Shown here piece by piece: positions 53,095-63,069 of a DNA stretch of 64,000 nt. Within the stretch, counting starts at the first letter, position 1. Each line of letters begins with the position of its first letter. The translations under genes were made by a program, and so were the position numbers. Under the pieces are notes generated by a model. The model worked only from the letters and a program-made list of their open reading frames with translations, was not told the DNA's origin and did not search any database. Source of the DNA: Lepidostoma basale (Eukaryota > Arthropoda > Insecta > Trichoptera > Lepidostomatidae); NCBI GenBank assembly GCA_022606425.2, contig JAHDVF020000853.1:1-64000 (forward strand). The letters are read 5' to 3'.

Positions 53095-53215
53095 CAATGG
53101 GCATGCAACGGGAAACTACCCCATTAAAGGCCCAAGTGGCAACCCAACAATCTACTTAAATTTTACACACTGGTGCAAACCAATCCCTTGGTTTGAAACT
53201 AGCGGAGAACAGGAG
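53095..53215 (-). repeat. R1 repeat, copy 3
   Basis: Reverse orientation of the repeat at 50765-50875. It keeps GGGATTGGTTTGCACCA, GCCACTTGGGCCTTTAATG and GGTAGTTTCCCGTTGCATG, so it is the least degraded copy. Confidence 0.6.
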
Positions 53216-53229
53216 GATAAGCTCCCAGA

Positions 53230-54148
53230 AATTACTATCATGAATACACTGACATTTTTGTAATTGTATAACAAATCAAAATTTAGATTAACACAGATAA
53301 AACGGCCAAAGGTATATTGCTGAATTAAAATATTCGCACCAGGAAAATAAATCTAAATTTTACTAAAATTGTGAGGTTATAGAAGATTTTAAGATTGGTG
53401 TGACAAACTTAATTTAAACTGACCACATTTATTGTACATTTAACATACATAACATACATATTCACTTACAAACATTACTTTTTAACATGCACATTCACTT
53501 ACAAACTTACAAACCATAACTTTGATCTGTGATGTATTGTATTATATTAACTTCTGATTTCAATATCATAAAATTGTTTATTATTAAAACAGAATAATTT
53601 TGGATTAAATCATTTTTAGATAATAACTTTAATTATTTATTTCCATTTATTATCTATTACTGAAGTTTAATTGAAAATACATCGTGTTAAATAACTGGGT
53701 TAAAATACACTGCTAATTTCCGAAATGTGGATTGGACCTATTTGGTTTAACAATTATCAATCGAAGCGTCCATCTCACCCGCGCCCCACTGCGGGGTTCT
53801 AAACCGCGGGGCGCGGCTCAACTTTATTATGCCGCAACTTCAACTAGTTTTTCGGGTGGTAATGATATAATCAGTTCATTGAATAAAATAATCTTATTTA
53901 TAATTTTACATATAATAAAAGCAATTTCATAAAATGGTATATCTTCGAGGCACAGAAACATCATATCTCATTTGGTTCCATCCATCGTATAAATCAAACA
54001 AATGGTTTAAATTAGAAAAGATGCACACGTGGGTGGATCAATATTTAAATTATTTTTACTCGTAGGCAATCCATTGTTTTGACTGAATGACTATGGTATA
54101 GTAATTCAACATTATTAAGTGTTTTATTTTTGAATCACTGTATTTATA
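53230..54148. other. AT-rich DNA, nothing recognised
   Basis: A short GC-rich run lies at 53765-53825. Otherwise AT-rich with no assigned feature. Confidence 0.45.
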
Positions 54149-54150
54149 TA

Positions 54151-55472
54151 CGAGGTCTGTTCAAAAAGTATCGCGAATTTTGAATTTCCGCTGGCTACGT
54201 ATATTTGATTTTTGATTTTTTTGTAGCGTTATGTTGGTACTCATGTCCCTTACTTATGCTGACAAGGTCGGCCATTTTGAATGTTTAGTTAATTTTTGAC
54301 AGCTGTTTTGCTTGGATGTGTTTTGGCTCGTCTTCGATTTTTGCCTATTCCAAAAAATGGATCAAAGAATCTGTATCAAATTTTGTGTGAAAAACAAAAT
54401 AAAGTGCGCGGACGCATTTCGAATGTTGACTGTGGCATATGGTGAAGCTACCTTGGACCAAAGCAACGTTTATCGGTGGTACAAAATGTTCTCAGAGGGC
54501 CGAGAAGATATGAACGACGAAGAGCGTGCCGGACGCCCGAGCACGTCAACAACAGACGAAAACATTGATAAAGTGAAGAAAATAGTATTAGCCAATCGTC
54601 GAATCACCGTTAGAGAAGTTGCTGAGGACCTAAACATATCGATTGGCTCGTGCCATTCGATTTTAACCAATGATTTGGGCATGAGTCGGGTCGCCGCGAA
54701 ATTCGTGCCAAAATTGCTCAATTTCGACCAAAAACAGCATCGCGTTAACATTGCTCAGGAGATGTTGGACTCGGTCCGTGACGACCCAAATGTGCTCCAG
54801 AGGGTCATAACTGGTGACGAATCATGGGTTTATGGTTATGACGTGGAAACCAAAGCTCAATCATCCCAATGGAAGCTGCCGCATGAGCCAAGACCAAAAA
54901 AAGCGCGCCAAGTTCGGTCGAACGTGAAGGTTTTGCTCACAGTTTTCTTCGATTGCAGGGGCGTGGTGCATCATGAGTTCTTGCCACAGGGTAGTACGGT
55001 CAATAAGGAATATTACCTGCAAGTTATGCGCAATTTGCGCGAAGCAATCCGCCAGAAACGCCCGGATTTGTGGAAGAACAAAAACTGGCTTTTGCACCAT
55101 GATAACGCCCCTGCTCACACATCGTTGCTTGTGCGCGAATATTTGGCCAAAAACAACACAGTAATGGTGCCGCAGCCACCGTATTCCCCAGACCTGGCCC
55201 CCTGTGACTTTTTCCTGTTTCCAAAACTGAAGAGGCCCATGAAAGGACGACGCTACGCCACGATTGAGGAGATAAAGACGGCATCGAAGGAGGAGCTGAA
55301 CAAGATCACAAAAAATGATTTTTTTAAGTGCTTCGAGGATTGGAAAAAACGTTGGCATAAATGTATTATATCCGAGGGGAATTACTTTGAAGGGGACAAA
55401 ATAGATATTCATGAATAAATAAATACTTTTTGAAAAAACATAAAATTAGCGATACTTTTTGAACAGACCTCG
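54151..55472 (+). mobile_element. structurally intact mariner element, 1322 bp
   Basis: Perfect 24-bp terminal inverted repeats begin CGAGGTCTGTTCAAAAAGTA at 54151 and end at 55472. TA is duplicated on both flanks (54149-54150, 55473-55474), and identity extends about 8 more bases with one mismatch. One uninterrupted transposase gene fills the middle. Length and layout are those of a canonical mariner of about 1.3 kb. It is the youngest-looking element in the window. Confidence 0.95.
54357..55418 (+). CDS. mariner transposase, apparently intact
   Basis: It encodes 353 residues from CAAAAAATGG at 54357. An in-frame ATG 15 codons upstream (54312) exists, but family proteins normally start near MDQRICIKFC, so the inner start is chosen. 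Residues 1-110 form the bipartite HTH region, with the GRPST linker near 59-64. Catalytic residues are D154 in ITGDESWVYGYD, D249 in LLHHDNAPAH and D284 in YSPDLAPCDFF. D249 and D284 are separated by 34 residues, giving the D,D34D triad. The usual WVPHEL is replaced by FVPKLLNF at 116-123. No stop or frameshift. The enzyme binds the terminal repeats and moves the element into TA by cut and paste in the nucleus. It may be active, which sequence cannot show. Confidence 0.95.
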   Translation: MDQRICIKFCVKNKIKCADAFRMLTVAYGEATLDQSNVYRWYKMFSEGREDMNDEERAGRPSTSTTDENIDKVKKIVLANRRITVREVAEDLNISIGSCHSILTNDLGMSRVAAKFVPKLLNFDQKQHRVNIAQEMLDSVRDDPNVLQRVITGDESWVYGYDVETKAQSSQWKLPHEPRPKKARQVRSNVKVLLTVFFDCRGVVHHEFLPQGSTVNKEYYLQVMRNLREAIRQKRPDLWKNKNWLLHHDNAPAHTSLLVREYLAKNNTVMVPQPPYSPDLAPCDFFLFPKLKRPMKGRRYATIEEIKTASKEELNKITKNDFFKCFEDWKKRWHKCIISEGNYFEGDKIDIHE

Positions 55473-55474
55473 TA

Positions 55475-55755
55475 TATCATAATATTTTATCTGAAATGTC
55501 GCGACAGCTGTTTCTATAATTACATTTAATGCTACTTTTGTATTTTTTTTTTTTGCATTAATTCCCTACATTATTTTTCTGTAATGTTTAAGAAAAATAA
55601 TTATTTAGGTGTCATTAAACCAGCATTAACTTTGTAGTACCGCATTTTACAACTTTTTTATTGTAACCTCGGCGACCGTCCTAATGAAGATGTGTATTAT
55701 TTCTAACTGATCGCGCAAACTGATCACTATTAGTGAATAGAGATATTATAAATTG
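55475..55755. other. no gene recognised
   Basis: AT-rich flank of the mariner. GACAGCTGTTTC at 55504 resembles the stem III and GAAA part of a hammerhead, but no CTGANGA or stem II is present. Confidence 0.4.
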
Positions 55756-55759
55756 TTGA

Positions 55760-55912
55760 ACTAACTAACTAACTAACCATCACGCCGTCTCCCCGAAAGG
55801 GTAGGCAGAAAGAATGGACTACCACACTTTAATCGATGCGGCACTCCACCCTTCGCTTTTCGCCATTGCGAGAGACGCGGTGTGGTGGGTTGCGAACCTC
55901 ATCGCCATTGTT
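55760..55912 (-). mobile_element. SINE-like element with RTE-A 3' end, copy 2
   Basis: The minus strand reads TGGCGATGAGGTTCGCAACC, CGCGTCTCTCGCAATGGCGA and GGTGGAGTGCCGCATCGAT. The RTE-A end follows (TTCTTTCTGCCTACCCTTTC, GGGGAGACGGCGTGATGG) and then the TTAGTTAGTTAGTT tail at 55760. It is co-linear with 28290-28475, with independent flanks. Confidence 0.65.
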
Positions 55913-56039
55913 GAAAAAAAAATTTTTTAATAAGAAACAATAATCGTAATTGTTGGAACTAAAAAAATATTATTTACATATTGACACACAGTAATTCATG
56001 TAGAGGCAAATGCTCTGTGTGAGTCTCCGAGAAAAAATA

Positions 56040-56335
56040 AGAAATAAGACGCCGAACCAAAGTTGCCTACATCATGGATCATGCAGATAAATTAAAGTGG
56101 CAATGGGCTGGACATGTAGCAAGCCAGGACAGTACCCGATGGACATCCAGAACACTTCATTGGAGGTCTTGGACAAATAAAAGGAGTGTCAGGAGGCCAC
56201 CTAAAAGATGGACTGGCGATATTGCCCGAATAGCTGGAACGACCTGGATGCGGAAAGGACAAGACAGTGGAAAATGGAAGAGTTCTATATCCAGAAGATA
56301 AAGGACGAAGACTGAAGAATAAGAAGATATTGGAA
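56040..56335 (+). mobile_element. family D non-LTR C-terminal frame
   Basis: The plus strand reads RRTKVAYIMDHADKLKWQWA, GHVASQDSTRWTSRTLHWRS and RPPKRWTGDIARIAGTTWMR. It ends with KGQDSGKWKSS and a AGAAGA-rich tail. 5' truncated. Confidence 0.65.
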
Positions 56336-56412
56336 TAACGCATCGTAACAATGAAAATGTATTTGGTAAAGCTGTAAATGAAGTGTAAGTTGTAACCGAT
56401 TATTGAACTGGT

Positions 56413-56700
56413 ATGATGAATCCCCCTGGTTTCGCATTAGAAATAGAACCTGCCCGAGACAACGGTGCGAAGGTGACTGGAATCCGCGTCTATTTCGGAC
56501 TATCGCCGTCGTCAACGACCGCGTTCGACGAAATGCCAGGCGCACAGAGCAAAAAGGAGCTGGCGGGCGGCGGCGCGGGCGGAGCGCCGCACCGCGGCTC
56601 CTTCCTCACAAGCCAGGCGGACAAAATTGGCAGCTATCGTGCCGTAATAGAACACCATTTTACAAGCTTCTACTGGCCTCATCAATTGTTAGGGGTCTCA
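56413..56700 (+). CDS. unrecognised GC-rich reading frame
   Basis: It opens MMNPPGFALEIEPARDNGAK and holds AQSKKELAGGGAGGAPHRGS near residues 45-64. Downstream codons to 56973 run into an antisense RTE-A relic and are not real coding. Two phases are open, so coding is uncertain. It could be a host exon fragment or part of an unknown repeat. Confidence 0.2.
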
Positions 56701-56724
56701 GCACATATGAAAAATTACATAAAA

Positions 56725-57070
56725 ACTAACTTACCATCGGCAGAAAGAATGGGCCACCACAATGTTCTTTCCTGGCATATTTCAAATTCAAACATCGTGT
56801 TGTGCACAAACGTCAATTCCTCCGATTTGACCTGCCACGTTTTCCTCGGTCTTTCTCTATATATAGTTCCGTTTACGGCGTTTACATGTACTTTCTTTGC
56901 CTTTTTTTCTTCATTAATCTTAATGATCAAATATATCATTATTTTGATGATCCTTTCTCCTTTCTCATATTAATGATTGCTTCATTATTTTGTTCATAAC
57001 ACTTTCATTCGCCGTCTCCATAGAGACTCTATCATATAAAGATTAATCACACATTCGTCTAAGATATATT
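56725..57070 (-). mobile_element. decayed RTE-A fragments
   Basis: The minus-strand frame 56715-56939 reads KKAKKVHVNAVNGTIYRERP, RKTWQVKSEELTFVHNTMFE and CQERTLWWPI. It is co-linear with VKKVYVNGVNG...CQDRTVWRSI but has internal deletions. To about 57060 further scraps follow (RRMCD, ESVMNKIMK-like). Confidence 0.6.
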
Positions 57071-57099
57071 ACACAATGATTTTAAAAATTAGAAAGCGT

Positions 57100-58180
57100 A
57101 ATTTAATTCTATTTTGAAAGATGCAAACGGATAATCATAAAGATATGAACACTATTAGAGTTTCCCAATCAACCAATTGGCTATGTTATGTTAATTTACA
57201 TGTAGAGTTTTTTTTTCCTTATTTATTTGTATAATATTATCCTTGCTGGTGATTATCTCAAGGTTTAGTAATTATTATAAAAAAAAATGTTTATACATTA
57301 CATTTAATTTCAAGTCTACTAAGCTGACTCAGTTGAGCTATGTGGCCCATGGGCTATCTTTTATATATATGTATATACGTTCCATATGTGTAGAATTATA
57401 CAAATTTACATCGTTCTCTTTTCAAACTATGGTCGTCTAGTTTGTGTGGTGGGGTACACTGTGCGGCGGCATTGTCTCCCACATAACGTCGGAGACCAAA
57501 GTGATTGCAGTACAAATGAGTATCCTCGGAAGTCTGGAGTAGACATTCGTCTGTGAACAAATAGCGCTATTTTTATGTAGCCGACAACCTGTTGATAATT
57601 TAGTCATACAAATTATACCCAAAGTCCACTTCAACGGTTTTAGTAATTTAAAGTCTTTCATCCCACAAAAAACCAATCCACTTAACCACAGCAATATCTA
57701 ATTTGATAACTAATAGTGAAACCACTTACGCATTTTATTTATTGCATTTACGGGGTGAAAAGTAATAAATTAAGTGGTCGGCATTTGTGGGCGTTAAATG
57801 TTTATAATATGAACCACACTTCTACTATGTATCTGATTTTTAACATTTCTGAAATATTGATGGAACAAATTATTGTGTTAGTTGTGCTGCGTGCATCAGA
57901 TGGATTCTTAACTATTTGGGAAGTGGAAACTGTCGCCTGACATAGAGGACGGCCTCTTAAATTTATTACAAGGATCAATACTTTGTTTTCAAGTGTTTTT
58001 TTTATCTCAACTCGGCTAACCGTCTCGCTTTGCATGGATAGACTGCCTTACAATATACTTCACAACTGACCTATGTTTTTCAAAAATTACTTAGATAATC
58101 CATTGTTTTGCCAAAATACTTATATGTTTATATTCTATATGTATTTTTAAATGCTGCTTTTATTAATTCACTGGAATGCA
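57100..58180. other. no gene firmly recognised
   Basis: A minus-strand stretch near 57440-57560 (YLFTDECLLQTSED) faintly recalls the first catalytic block of a DDE transposase, but no second block follows. The plus frame at 57716-57940 ends ASDGFLTIWEVETVA, WD40-like at best. Neither is convincing. Confidence 0.2.
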
Positions 58181-58182
58181 AT

Positions 58183-58600
58183 ATTATTATTTTTTTATCA
58201 TTATTTTGTTGAGTCGCTCTTTACATCATTACAACGCGAGTCAAATTGATGTAAAAGGTAGAGTATTCATATTGATTCTCATGACATGTGATAGGTAGCT
58301 AATCTATCGCCATTTTATTGTCGCGTGAATTCTACACCAGACCAAAGACAGTGTGAAAATCAGTGGCGGATTTGCAGTCTTGACCGCCCTAAGCCGTTGC
58401 AGTAGAGTTCGTTCACGACAGGGAGATCGTTTGCAATAGTAGGTATGAATGAGTATGAATTTTTGCCACGTTTGGCCGCCCCTGATATCTGGCCTCCCTA
58501 GGCCCGGGCCTACTGGGTCTTAGGGCAAATCCGCCTCTGGACTGACAATCACACTGCAATCGCCGGGATCTAACCAGGGACCTTCGGTTTGGCAGTAATA
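58183..58600 (-). mobile_element. tRNA-derived SINE interrupted by a MITE
   Basis: The tail (ATTATTATTTTTTTATC) and body at 58183-58360 are those of the common SINE. The B-box part (ATCGCCGGGATCTAACCAGG) resumes at 58541. A 179-bp element at 58361-58539 separates them. The A box is diverged. Confidence 0.75.
58361..58539. mobile_element. hAT-like MITE inside SINE
   Basis: The ends CAGTGGCGGATTTGC and GCAAATCCGCCTCTG are inverted repeats with one mismatch. Flanking TGA(A/C)AATC sequences on both sides, one base apart in sequence, suggest an 8-bp target duplication. CAGNGGCGGATTT ends are common among insect hAT elements. No protein is encoded. Confidence 0.6.
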
Positions 58601-58760
58601 GAACTTAACATTTACCACATAGAAAAGCGTAACGGTTAGTTGAGTTGAGGTAAAAAACACTTGAAATCAAAGTATTGACCCTTCCCACGAAGGTCGTATC
58701 CGATGATGACGTCAATGTCCACAAAATGATGTCGTAACACCTCTGAAAATCAAATGCCTT

Positions 58761-59210
58761 ATGCTTCCCAACAATTTCTTTATGTGCGTTCAAAATAATC
58801 AATTTAATTTCCACCTTTCAGATTTTACAGCTTTGAACCCTCCAGAAATTTTACCTCGAATGGGTCAAACGGCGTCAGATCTTTCACTTCTATTACATAA
58901 GCTATTGGAGATTCATGAAACAACCTTCATTTGTTCCCATAAATCCTTGTTCGGTTTTTATACCTGGTCTATGTTACAATTTTATACTGAGGATATTAGC
59001 CTCAAGCCGTTAGACAATTGGTTGCACTTTCAGTATTCGTGTCTAGTGTCATACATCAATGATGTGCTTCAGTTAATGCTGCTGATACCCAGCTCCAGCA
59101 GCATCTGCGAATCATTAGATTACATCATGGCGGTATCCATGCACAGATTGTTGAACCCACTTACTCAGTACCCTAATTTCCTATGCAAATGTCCCTCAAT
59201 GGAGGCATAA
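58761..59210 (+). CDS. unrecognised 149-codon frame, possible terminal exon
   Basis: It is the longest frame in the window that I cannot tie to a transposon. A pyrimidine-rich acceptor (ccacctttcag) at about 58822 suggests an exon from there, reading LNPPEILPRMGQTASDLSLL, LHKLLEIHETTFICSHKSLF and SLDYIMAVSMHRLLNPLTQY, ending at 59210. The protein looks helical and leucine-rich with no known motif. An AATAAA lies at 59352. It could be the last exon of a host gene or a decayed repeat gene. Confidence 0.3.
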   Translation: MLPNNFFMCVQNNQFNFHLSDFTALNPPEILPRMGQTASDLSLLLHKLLEIHETTFICSHKSLFGFYTWSMLQFYTEDISLKPLDNWLHFQYSCLVSYINDVLQLMLLIPSSSSICESLDYIMAVSMHRLLNPLTQYPNFLCKCPSMEA

Positions 59211-59229
59211 TCGTCCTATCCGCTTATGC

Positions 59230-60100
59230 TGCGCTCTGATTTGTAGGTCAGTTAGGTGCACACATTTTTATATCTTAAATATATCATATACATGTATGTG
59301 TGTACTATAATTCGCTTGCGTTATAAAATCTATATAAGCTTATTTGGACAAAATAAAGTCAAAACAATATAACACCTATTTCATCCGAATAATTTTAACA
59401 CTTCATTAATCGCACGTGCAATATTGTCAACTATCAATATACGTCATTGTTACTTCACATGGAAAAACTCAGTAAAATTGAAGAACTACGAAGCGTCATA
59501 TGATTATTGATGTTTGAATTTTCGACGAGTTCCTCCATTGCTCTCTGAAGAGGATGGTTGACTTTGAAGAAAGGCAGGTGCATATCATTAATGAGAAATG
59601 TTAGGCTCCTTGCCCGGTAACAGGACATCGTAAACACACTCCTTTGGTACATCATATCACTGCAACTCCATTTCTATTACTCCTTGCACCACTCCATCTT
59701 CATCTCCTTCATTCTCAGCCCACGGCCTAAATCATTACCATCTGCCTTATTAGTAATAACCCTTTACCATCAAGTTAACTTTTTCGTTGTTACTTCGGTT
59801 GTCAATTATCATGTAGATACACGCCAAGCTAGATTCTTCAGCGCGTTCACCCACGTATAAATCGACCAGAGTTGACATTTCATCAGGGACTAACGCAATC
59901 AGCATCTTCGTGGCTTCCTGTTAAGTTTTAATGTCTCTAGAAAGATGCAGTTACACGCAAAGACATGCCGCGGTTATTGATTGGGAAAGCCTCAATATTG
60001 AACAAAAATTCATGACTTATTCTCACTGTAAAGTTTTTTCTTTAGGTTTTTATAATTAATAATTTCGTTCACCATAGAATAGTCGTCTCAAAAAAAATAT
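59230..60100. other. no gene firmly recognised
   Basis: Minus-strand frames near 59455-59655 and 59830-59920 (LIALVPDEMSTLVDLYVGE) have a natural amino-acid look and share one strand, but I do not recognise them. They could be pieces of an unknown repeat protein. Confidence 0.25.
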
Positions 60101-60109
60101 CTAAATTAC

Positions 60110-60430
60110 TCGCGACCAAACAAGTTTTGAGGACTCCCAAAATGAAGACACTGAGAACGATAGCAGCCAAGACACTGAGAGATCGCGTGATTAAAAGATG
60201 GAGCAGACAGCGAAAAAGGGACTGGTACAGGCATGTTAAAAAAATGGACATCACTAGACTCCCCTATATTGCATTGCATAATCAGCCTCGTGGAACACCT
60301 CCTAAAAGATGGAAGGACAGCTGGGAGTCTACCTCACAGGAGGAGCAACACTCTGAAGAACAGCCACATAGGTCTACAACAAGGAAGAGGCAAAAGAAGA
60401 AGACTCGCGTGCAATTTTCTTTAAATGATA
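60110..60430 (+). mobile_element. family E non-LTR 3' end
   Basis: The plus strand reads MRTPKMKTLRTIAAKTLRDR, WSRQRKRDWYRHVKKMDITR and PPKRWKDSWESTSQEEQH. A AAGAAGAAG tract ends near 60400. It shows a deletion of the usual IREQCEVQDVV segment. Confidence 0.65.
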
Positions 60431-61265
60431 ATCAATAATTAATCGCCCCAGCCCTACAAGATATAAAACTTTGCAGATGACCAATTTTCTGAATATAATG
60501 TATTTAATTTTCTGACAATATCAAAATTTAGCAGCAAATCACATAGACATCCGACGAATATGTGTTAAAACGTTTTTAAAAAATGACAAATTTCGTTTCA
60601 TAAACCGAATGCATTAAAGCGAAAGTACTAAAAATATAATTAAATTGAATGGATCACAACGAAGTATAACGTTAATAATGCGAATGGCGCTAGAAGTTAA
60701 GAAAAACTGACACAAAAAAATACTTAAAAGGTGTGGCGGTGCATTGTCACAAACGAGAATGTGCAGTTGATGTGTTAGTTTAAATAATAGTGGTTGTGAG
60801 ATTCGAGAGATTTGCTCCTCCGATATATATTTTCGCGAATATATGCATTTTACTTTAATCATAAATTATTGCAACAAAACGATGGGCGGTCCTTGCAATC
60901 GCGACAAAGTAAATTTGACTACAACTCGCTCGCCCGCCTCTGGGAGAGTGGTTAATCAAGAGCGATTGTAATACACCGGCTGAGATTTGTTGCCAAAACC
61001 ATATTGCAGCGAAGACGAACTGCTCCCCGCGTGTCAATTCTTGGTATCGAATGAAATATACGGCGATATAAACACGTTCGCTTATCAACTTTGACGTCAT
61101 AAATCATATCTCGGTTTTAAAACGAAAAGGAGTAACTCAGTTTTATTGGTTAAAACCAAATCATAATGTCTTAAAATTAAGGAAGTTAAATTTTCATATG
61201 AAGCACTCACTTTGTGGTTAGACATTTTAAAAATATAAAATAAATAAAAAAAACTTAATATTTAA
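60431..61265. other. no gene firmly recognised
   Basis: 60645-60720 may hold a decayed RTE-A scrap (YNVNNANGARS-like). A GC-richer patch at 60880-61030 has a minus frame without motif. Confidence 0.3.
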
Positions 61266-61286
61266 CCAACTTGTTTTTATACTTCC

Positions 61287-61318
61287 CTGGTGAAGCTTGG
61301 ATCCAAGCGAAACTAGTT
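61287..61318 (+). ncRNA. hammerhead-like motif, variant core
   Basis: The plus strand reads CTGGTGA, a bulged A, GCTTG, GATC, CAAGC, GAA, ACTAGT, T. Layout is as in 26304-26339, with stem II of 5 pairs and a palindromic stem III. Position 6 is G instead of A, which would impair the canonical core. Stem I was not found. Confidence 0.25.
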
Positions 61319-61369
61319 GGCATCAATTATAATAACCATACCGCGGTAAAATACAAAGTTTTTTCTTCT

Positions 61370-61575
61370 TCTTCTTCTTCTTCCTCAGCCTATTCCCGTC
61401 CACTCCTGGACAAAGGCCTCCTCCATTCGCTTCCATGTCACTCTGTCCTGTGCATACTGCATCCAGGTTATTCCGACGTGTCTGCTCAGATCATCCTTCC
61501 ACCGTAGTTGCGGTCGCCCTGCACTTCTCTTTGCCGTCCACGGTCTCCAAGTCAGCAGTCTTTTGGTCAAAGTTT
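61370..61575 (-). mobile_element. family D non-LTR 3' end with (GAA)n tail
   Basis: The minus strand reads RLLTWRPWTAKRSAGRPQLR, WKDDLSRHVGITWMQYAQDR and VTWKRMEEAFVQEWTGIG-stop, then six GAA repeats at 61361-61382. It is near identical in layout to 40140-40440. Confidence 0.7.
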
Positions 61576-61659
61576 TATATTTATTTAATATTTTTAAAAT
61601 TAAGGAGTTGCATAAACATAATAAAATAATTATTTGCCAGCATTGCTCGCCAATTAGAA

Positions 61660-62465
61660 TCACTCAAGGCCAACAGTCGGGTTACAATGAAATATTTATA
61701 TTAAAAATATATATATTTGTTACTTTATAATCGATTAAAAATAAAATAAATGTCCCATAACTGTCACGTGAAAGTCCGATCTTATTCAATCCCACAACTG
61801 AATTTTGTAAAAGGCATGACACTATTCCCATACACATCTTCATTAAAATATTTTTCGTCCATAATGTATTTTTTTAAATTGAATAGAATATAAAAAAAAC
61901 ATTAAGGCAGATTTTTTAAAATTGATTCTTTAAAAAAAACTCATAAAAATACGATAAAGTTAGTAGTTTTATATTTTATGTTTATTCCGTCAACTCCTGA
62001 AAGGATTCCAGCAGATTAAGATTTGCTGTTAGTACAGATCTGTAAATCGGTTAAAAGTAATTGTGGTATGAAACATTTAATTCTCCAAATACGTCCGTTT
62101 TCCTAGGAGCCGATTATTATGGGTGGCGACCATGTTTGCTCAGCGAAAAGTCTCACGGTCCGACGTGTTTAATTCTAACACCTGTATTAGAGGGACGACA
62201 ACAAGCGACGGCTATTGTGCCGGGAAGAAAGACGCCCCTGTCCTCGTGAACGCAGCCAAACTTCACTGTGGGGCCCTGCTAATAATTTAGAAATAAACAC
62301 ACGCCTTGTCCACACCCCGCACCGTGGGATCCTCCTGTACAATTACCAACAGAAATCCCCGGAGGAAAAAGATTCCAGTTTTGCTACAAACATACATTAG
62401 TTTTAATATATAAAGTTTACGTAAATAATAAAAAGTTTTCAACGTTTAAAAACGTTTTTATCGAA
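61660..62465. other. no gene recognised
   Basis: AT-rich to 62050. Two short frames at 62061-62400 carry no motif. Confidence 0.4.
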
Positions 62466-62469
62466 AAGT

Positions 62470-62800
62470 CTACCACGTAGCCCAGGGTAGACCTTGGCCG
62501 AATCCAGGAGTCTCCTCCATTATTGACAGTCTGCGGCCTTTGTTCACCAGTGTGTAACGTGTCATGTCATCAGCGCTGACAGAGTCCTTCCATTGCAACT
62601 TGATTCTTCCTGATATTATTCGTCATTCATTCATTCTTATTATGTGACCAGCCCATCGCAAGCGCCCTTCCTCGATGTAACTGATCACATCGGGCTCTTC
62701 GTAGATGTTTTATCGACAACGCCTCACATTATGATCTTTCAAAGGGCCTAGGTGTTCTGAGAATCCTTCTTTCAAATGCTGAAGTGACATCATAAACATC
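62470..62800 (-). mobile_element. non-LTR C-terminal relic
   Basis: The minus strand reads a DVISYIEEGRLRWAGHIIRM-like stretch at about 62700-62640. It then reads IKLQWKDSVSADDMTRYTLV at about 62600-62545. Similar to the WAGHxxRM ... RWxDxV pattern of non-LTR C-termini, of a family not otherwise seen here. Confidence 0.45.
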
Positions 62801-62841
62801 ATGAATTCTGTATATTGTAATTTAGGTAGCCTTAAAATTGG

Positions 62842-63069
62842 CATGTATATTTAGGTATATATGAGAAGGGGGTGCAAACAGTAACAACATATAACATTCC
62901 GCACTGAAACTGTCGACAAAACCGCCAATTTTAACTAACTGATGGTTAGTTAGTTCGTCAAAATTGGCATTTTTGTCGACAGCTTCAGTGCGGAATGTCA
63001 AATGGTATTTATTATATTGAATATATACCTGTTTGCACCCCTATCTTACACCTACCTAAATATACATTT
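62842..63069. mobile_element. foldback element, ~228 bp
   Basis: The two halves are inverted copies. Outer pairs are TGTATATTTAGGT with ACCTAAATATACA, and GGGTGCAAACAG with CTGTTTGCACCCC. Inner pairs are CATTCCGCACTGAA, CTGTCGACAAAA and GCCAATTTT with their complements. The centre reads AACTAACTGATGGTTAGTTAG, the same GATGGTTAGTTAG that ends RTE-A. The outer parts have drifted while the inner ~45 bp are near perfect. Confidence 0.65.

Noticed and set aside
54861..55412. 183-codon minus-strand frame
   Set aside because: Shadow of the mariner transposase on the opposite strand.
55500..55520. GACAGCTGTTTC as a hammerhead remnant
   Set aside because: No CTGANGA and no stem II on the minus strand; the 12-base match alone could be chance.
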